From NCBI GenBank assembly GCA_013054445.1, contig JAAMPI010001027.1:1-20904 (forward strand): a stretch of 20,904 nucleotides of DNA, read 5' to 3'. The position numbers and the translations under genes were made by a program. The notes below the pieces were generated by a model. That model worked only from the letters and a program-made list of their open reading frames with translations. It did not search any database and was not told the origin of the DNA. Below are positions 18,839 through 20,904 of this stretch, in pieces; positions within the stretch are counted from its first letter, which is position 1, and each line of letters begins with the position of its first letter. The stretch comes from Cudoniella acicularis (taxonomy: Eukaryota > Ascomycota > Leotiomycetes > Helotiales > Helotiaceae).

Positions 18839-20161
18839 AGATAGATAGACGAACTCTGGCCTTTTCTACTCGGGACCTCTGGGGTACAAGGTTTTATGCA
18901 CTGTGACAATAGCCTGGGTTAGATAGCAAGAAGCGTTACTAAATTTCCTTTCTGTTTTAGTTCGTGCTAAAATTTGTACTCTAACATAAAGCGTTCCATT
19001 TGTTAAGCTTTTACTTATAATTAGTTTCACTTAAATATACAGTTTATCCTATAGTATTGCGTGGTGAAGATAGCAAACGAAGAAAAATAGATAGGAGAAG
19101 AGTAATATAAATAAGGAAGATTAGAAGAATAAGTATCATATCGGACGGAAGTTTAATAAGCTTTATACTGTACAGTTTTTAGAAATGAGAACTCTTAGAT
19201 GAAGAGGGATCCCTCGGCGCCTAGTCAGGGAATCTCTATCCTTGGCCATACTGTAAAACGTAGATACCTTTACGGATTTAGGACTGAAGCCGCACGATCA
19301 TAACTTCCGTAGATCTAATCAAAGCCCCGAAAGATTCTTGAAATTAATCTACCGACAAACCCTTGGCAAAGACTTCACTAGCTTTTGTATTCAACGCTGA
19401 TATCCATTCTCCTCTCAGAGAACCCCTTCCGCCGAGTGCCACCCAGGTAGTTCTGACAGCTAAGTGGCCAATCGTTAATGAGCCTGGACCCAGATGCGAT
19501 TTGTGGAACAGGTCATATGGAATGCAGCGGCAAATCTCCAGCGCTGTGGATTATTGTTCGGCGGCCCATTCGCTCATTTCAGCTCGCGGGAAAAAATTCA
19601 GAAGCCCAAAGTCATTCAACAACTGATTTGTGGAATAGAAGAGGATCCCCTAAGCATGATCCAGCTGAGTTATCAGCATGCTCAGGACTCAGGGCCTCAG
19701 CTCAGGTTAGAGCAGCGATTGTTCAGGTCTAAAGACGGAAATGGACTTTAGTGAGGTCCAGTTTCGTCGCAGATTATAGTGATAGTAGTAATTGCACGGT
19801 CGGTAGGCGCGTATTCTGCTTTCCTCTCTACTAAAAGGATCTTGGCCCCTGCGATATGATCGCTTTCGAGTTAAACTCTCAGATAACTTTCTTAATAATG
19901 TATTTGCGAGAAATCGACTAAGAATATAATAAATTAGCCAAGGAATCCAAATTCATGAAAACTACATCTAGGACATAGATCTTTTGATATTAAAAAGCTT
20001 ATGAATATATATCGTAACGCAACGGGGAGGGCTTTTATCAAGTATATATATATATATTTCTTAGACGTAATTAAATAAAAACCTAAAATCCTTCCTCGCG
20101 CACTTTATAAATAAATCAGGGGATCACCACCTATTTTACGCAAATTCATAGATGAGGGCCG
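18839..20161. other. Intergenic, no supported gene
   Basis: It includes AT-rich stretches at about 18960-19150 and 19900-20110, with a (TA)n microsatellite near 20041-20057. An open frame at 19494-19751 (plus) contains QKPKVI, vaguely like the end of a kinase catalytic loop, but lacks the His-Gly-Asp and Asp-Phe-Gly residues, so I do not call it. Nothing else is recognised. Confidence 0.4.
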
Positions 20162-20285
20162 ACCAACACCAACACCTAGCCACGGAACACGCAATCCTGC
20201 CAATGGAGACACCAACATAAAACACCAACACCAACACCTAGCCACCAAACATGCAATCCTACCAATGGAGACACCAACATAACAT
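20162..20285 (+). repeat. 62-bp tandem duplication carrying CCAAT boxes
   Basis: Two copies, 20162-20223 and 20224-20285, share ACCAACACCAACACCTAGCC at their start and CCAATGGAGACACCAACATA near their end. They differ at a few bases, among them ACG/ATG and CTG/CTA, both transitions. Each copy holds one CCAAT box, the site for the fungal HAP/CBC complex. They lie 290-410 bp before the ATG at 20573 and just before an AT-rich TATA-like TTAAAAATAAG at 20300-20310, so they belong to that gene's promoter. Confidence 0.65.
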
Positions 20286-20572
20286 TCCCTCGCCTCCCCT
20301 TAAAAATAAGCAGTCACTCATTTCTACCTCATTCAATATTTCTTTTTCATCTTTGTAAAAAATTTGCGAGAATATCTATTGTGCGGGAGTCGAAAATCTA
20401 CTACGGTTGTGTTGAAGAAAGATTCGTGAAGACCATTTATATCGCAGGCCTCGTACGGATTCTCCTTTGCGCACACACACCTCTCGAGCTATTTATCGCG
20501 CTACGTTTACAAACTTACCTTTTTCTACAAAGTTCGCGCGCGACGTTCATCGCCTTTCACCGTAGTTATACA

Positions 20573-20904
20573 ATGGCCACCACGTTACCTCCCCCCTTTA
20601 TAACCACCACCACCCCAACCTCCCTCTTCGTAGCAGCAAGAGACCCCACACCATCCACCTCTTCCCCCTCCTCCTCCGGAAGCGGTTCTTTCCCTACAGA
20701 AACAAGTAATTTTACTTTCCAACCTCAAAATCAGACTACGTTCGGGAGTACCACGAGTCAGCTCTCAGAGCCAGCTAAAGCCGGACTGCTGGTTCTACTA
20801 GGTGTGATTTTTGTGCTGGGGGTCGGGCTTGGTGGGTGGTGGATGGAGAGGAGGAGGAGGAGAGCTGCGAGGGGGGAGTTGCAAAGGCAGACGTTGGAGC
20901 TGAA
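20573..20904 (+). CDS. Single-pass membrane protein with Ser/Thr/Pro-rich ectodomain, partial
   Basis: The first 110 residues run off the window end. Residues 1-66 are rich in Thr, Ser and Pro, with two N-glycosylation sequons (NFT at 46, NQT at 53), and have no signal peptide. Residues 70-90 are one membrane segment (GLLVLLGVIFVLGVGLGGWW), directly followed by MERRRRRAAR, a strong cytoplasmic anchor. By the positive-inside rule the N-terminus is outside and likely O-mannosylated, and the unseen C-terminal part is cytosolic. This layout recalls small fungal wall-stress sensor-like or mucin-like proteins, but I recognise no named family. The ATG has A at -3 (ACAATGG) after a 5' leader of about 240 nt. 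Confidence 0.68.
   Translation, partial: MATTLPPPFITTTTPTSLFVAARDPTPSTSSPSSSGSGSFPTETSNFTFQPQNQTTFGSTTSQLSEPAKAGLLVLLGVIFVLGVGLGGWWMERRRRRAARGELQRQTLEL

Noticed and set aside
19494..19751. Kinase-like remnant (QKPKVI motif)
   Set aside because: The catalytic-loop His-Gly-Asp and the Asp-Phe-Gly are absent; the similarity is too slight.

Overview
The window looks like an accessory or repeat-bordered stretch of a filamentous ascomycete (Pezizomycotina) nuclear genome; Helotiales/Leotiomycetes is a guess from the protein flavour. The reasons are short introns of 49-110 nt with GT...CTAAT/CTGAC...AG signals, secreted and membrane families that are typical of filamentous ascomycetes, and an AT-rich island almost free of CpA and TpG, as left by RIP (repeat-induced point mutation).

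Layout, left to right. 1-699 has no recognisable gene. 700-2447 (-) is a decayed concentrative nucleoside transporter (CNT/SLC28 family). Its five exons can be followed base by base, but it has two in-frame TAG codons and has lost its C-terminus. Just upstream, at 2506-2648, lies a short foldback element flanked by a 13-bp direct repeat. 4056-4784 (+) is an intact single-exon SAM-dependent O-methyltransferase with a clear TATA box. 6230-6763 (+) is an intact gene for a small secreted protein that resembles family DUF7907. About 6840-8690 is a RIP-degraded repeat island with possible LTR remnants. 8687-9824 (-) is a decayed multi-pass membrane protein, with one in-frame TAA and a frame-breaking 13-bp tandem duplication. 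10895-15093 (-) is the largest gene, a two-exon, 1362-residue membrane-anchored ankyrin-repeat protein. About 15.1-17.9 kb holds no gene I can support. 17972-18838 (+) is a decayed DUF7702-type membrane protein. After another empty stretch, a promoter with a 62-bp tandem duplication, each copy carrying a CCAAT box, leads to a Ser/Thr/Pro-rich single-pass membrane protein (20573 onward, +) cut off by the window end.

I see no gene cluster acting in one pathway. The main theme is gene decay beside a RIP-mutated island. Three of the membrane-protein genes are broken, while the methyltransferase, the secreted protein and the ankyrin gene are intact. All three premature stops fit CpA-to-TpA change, the RIP signature, which suggests RIP spread into neighbouring single-copy genes. 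That is an inference from a few sites.
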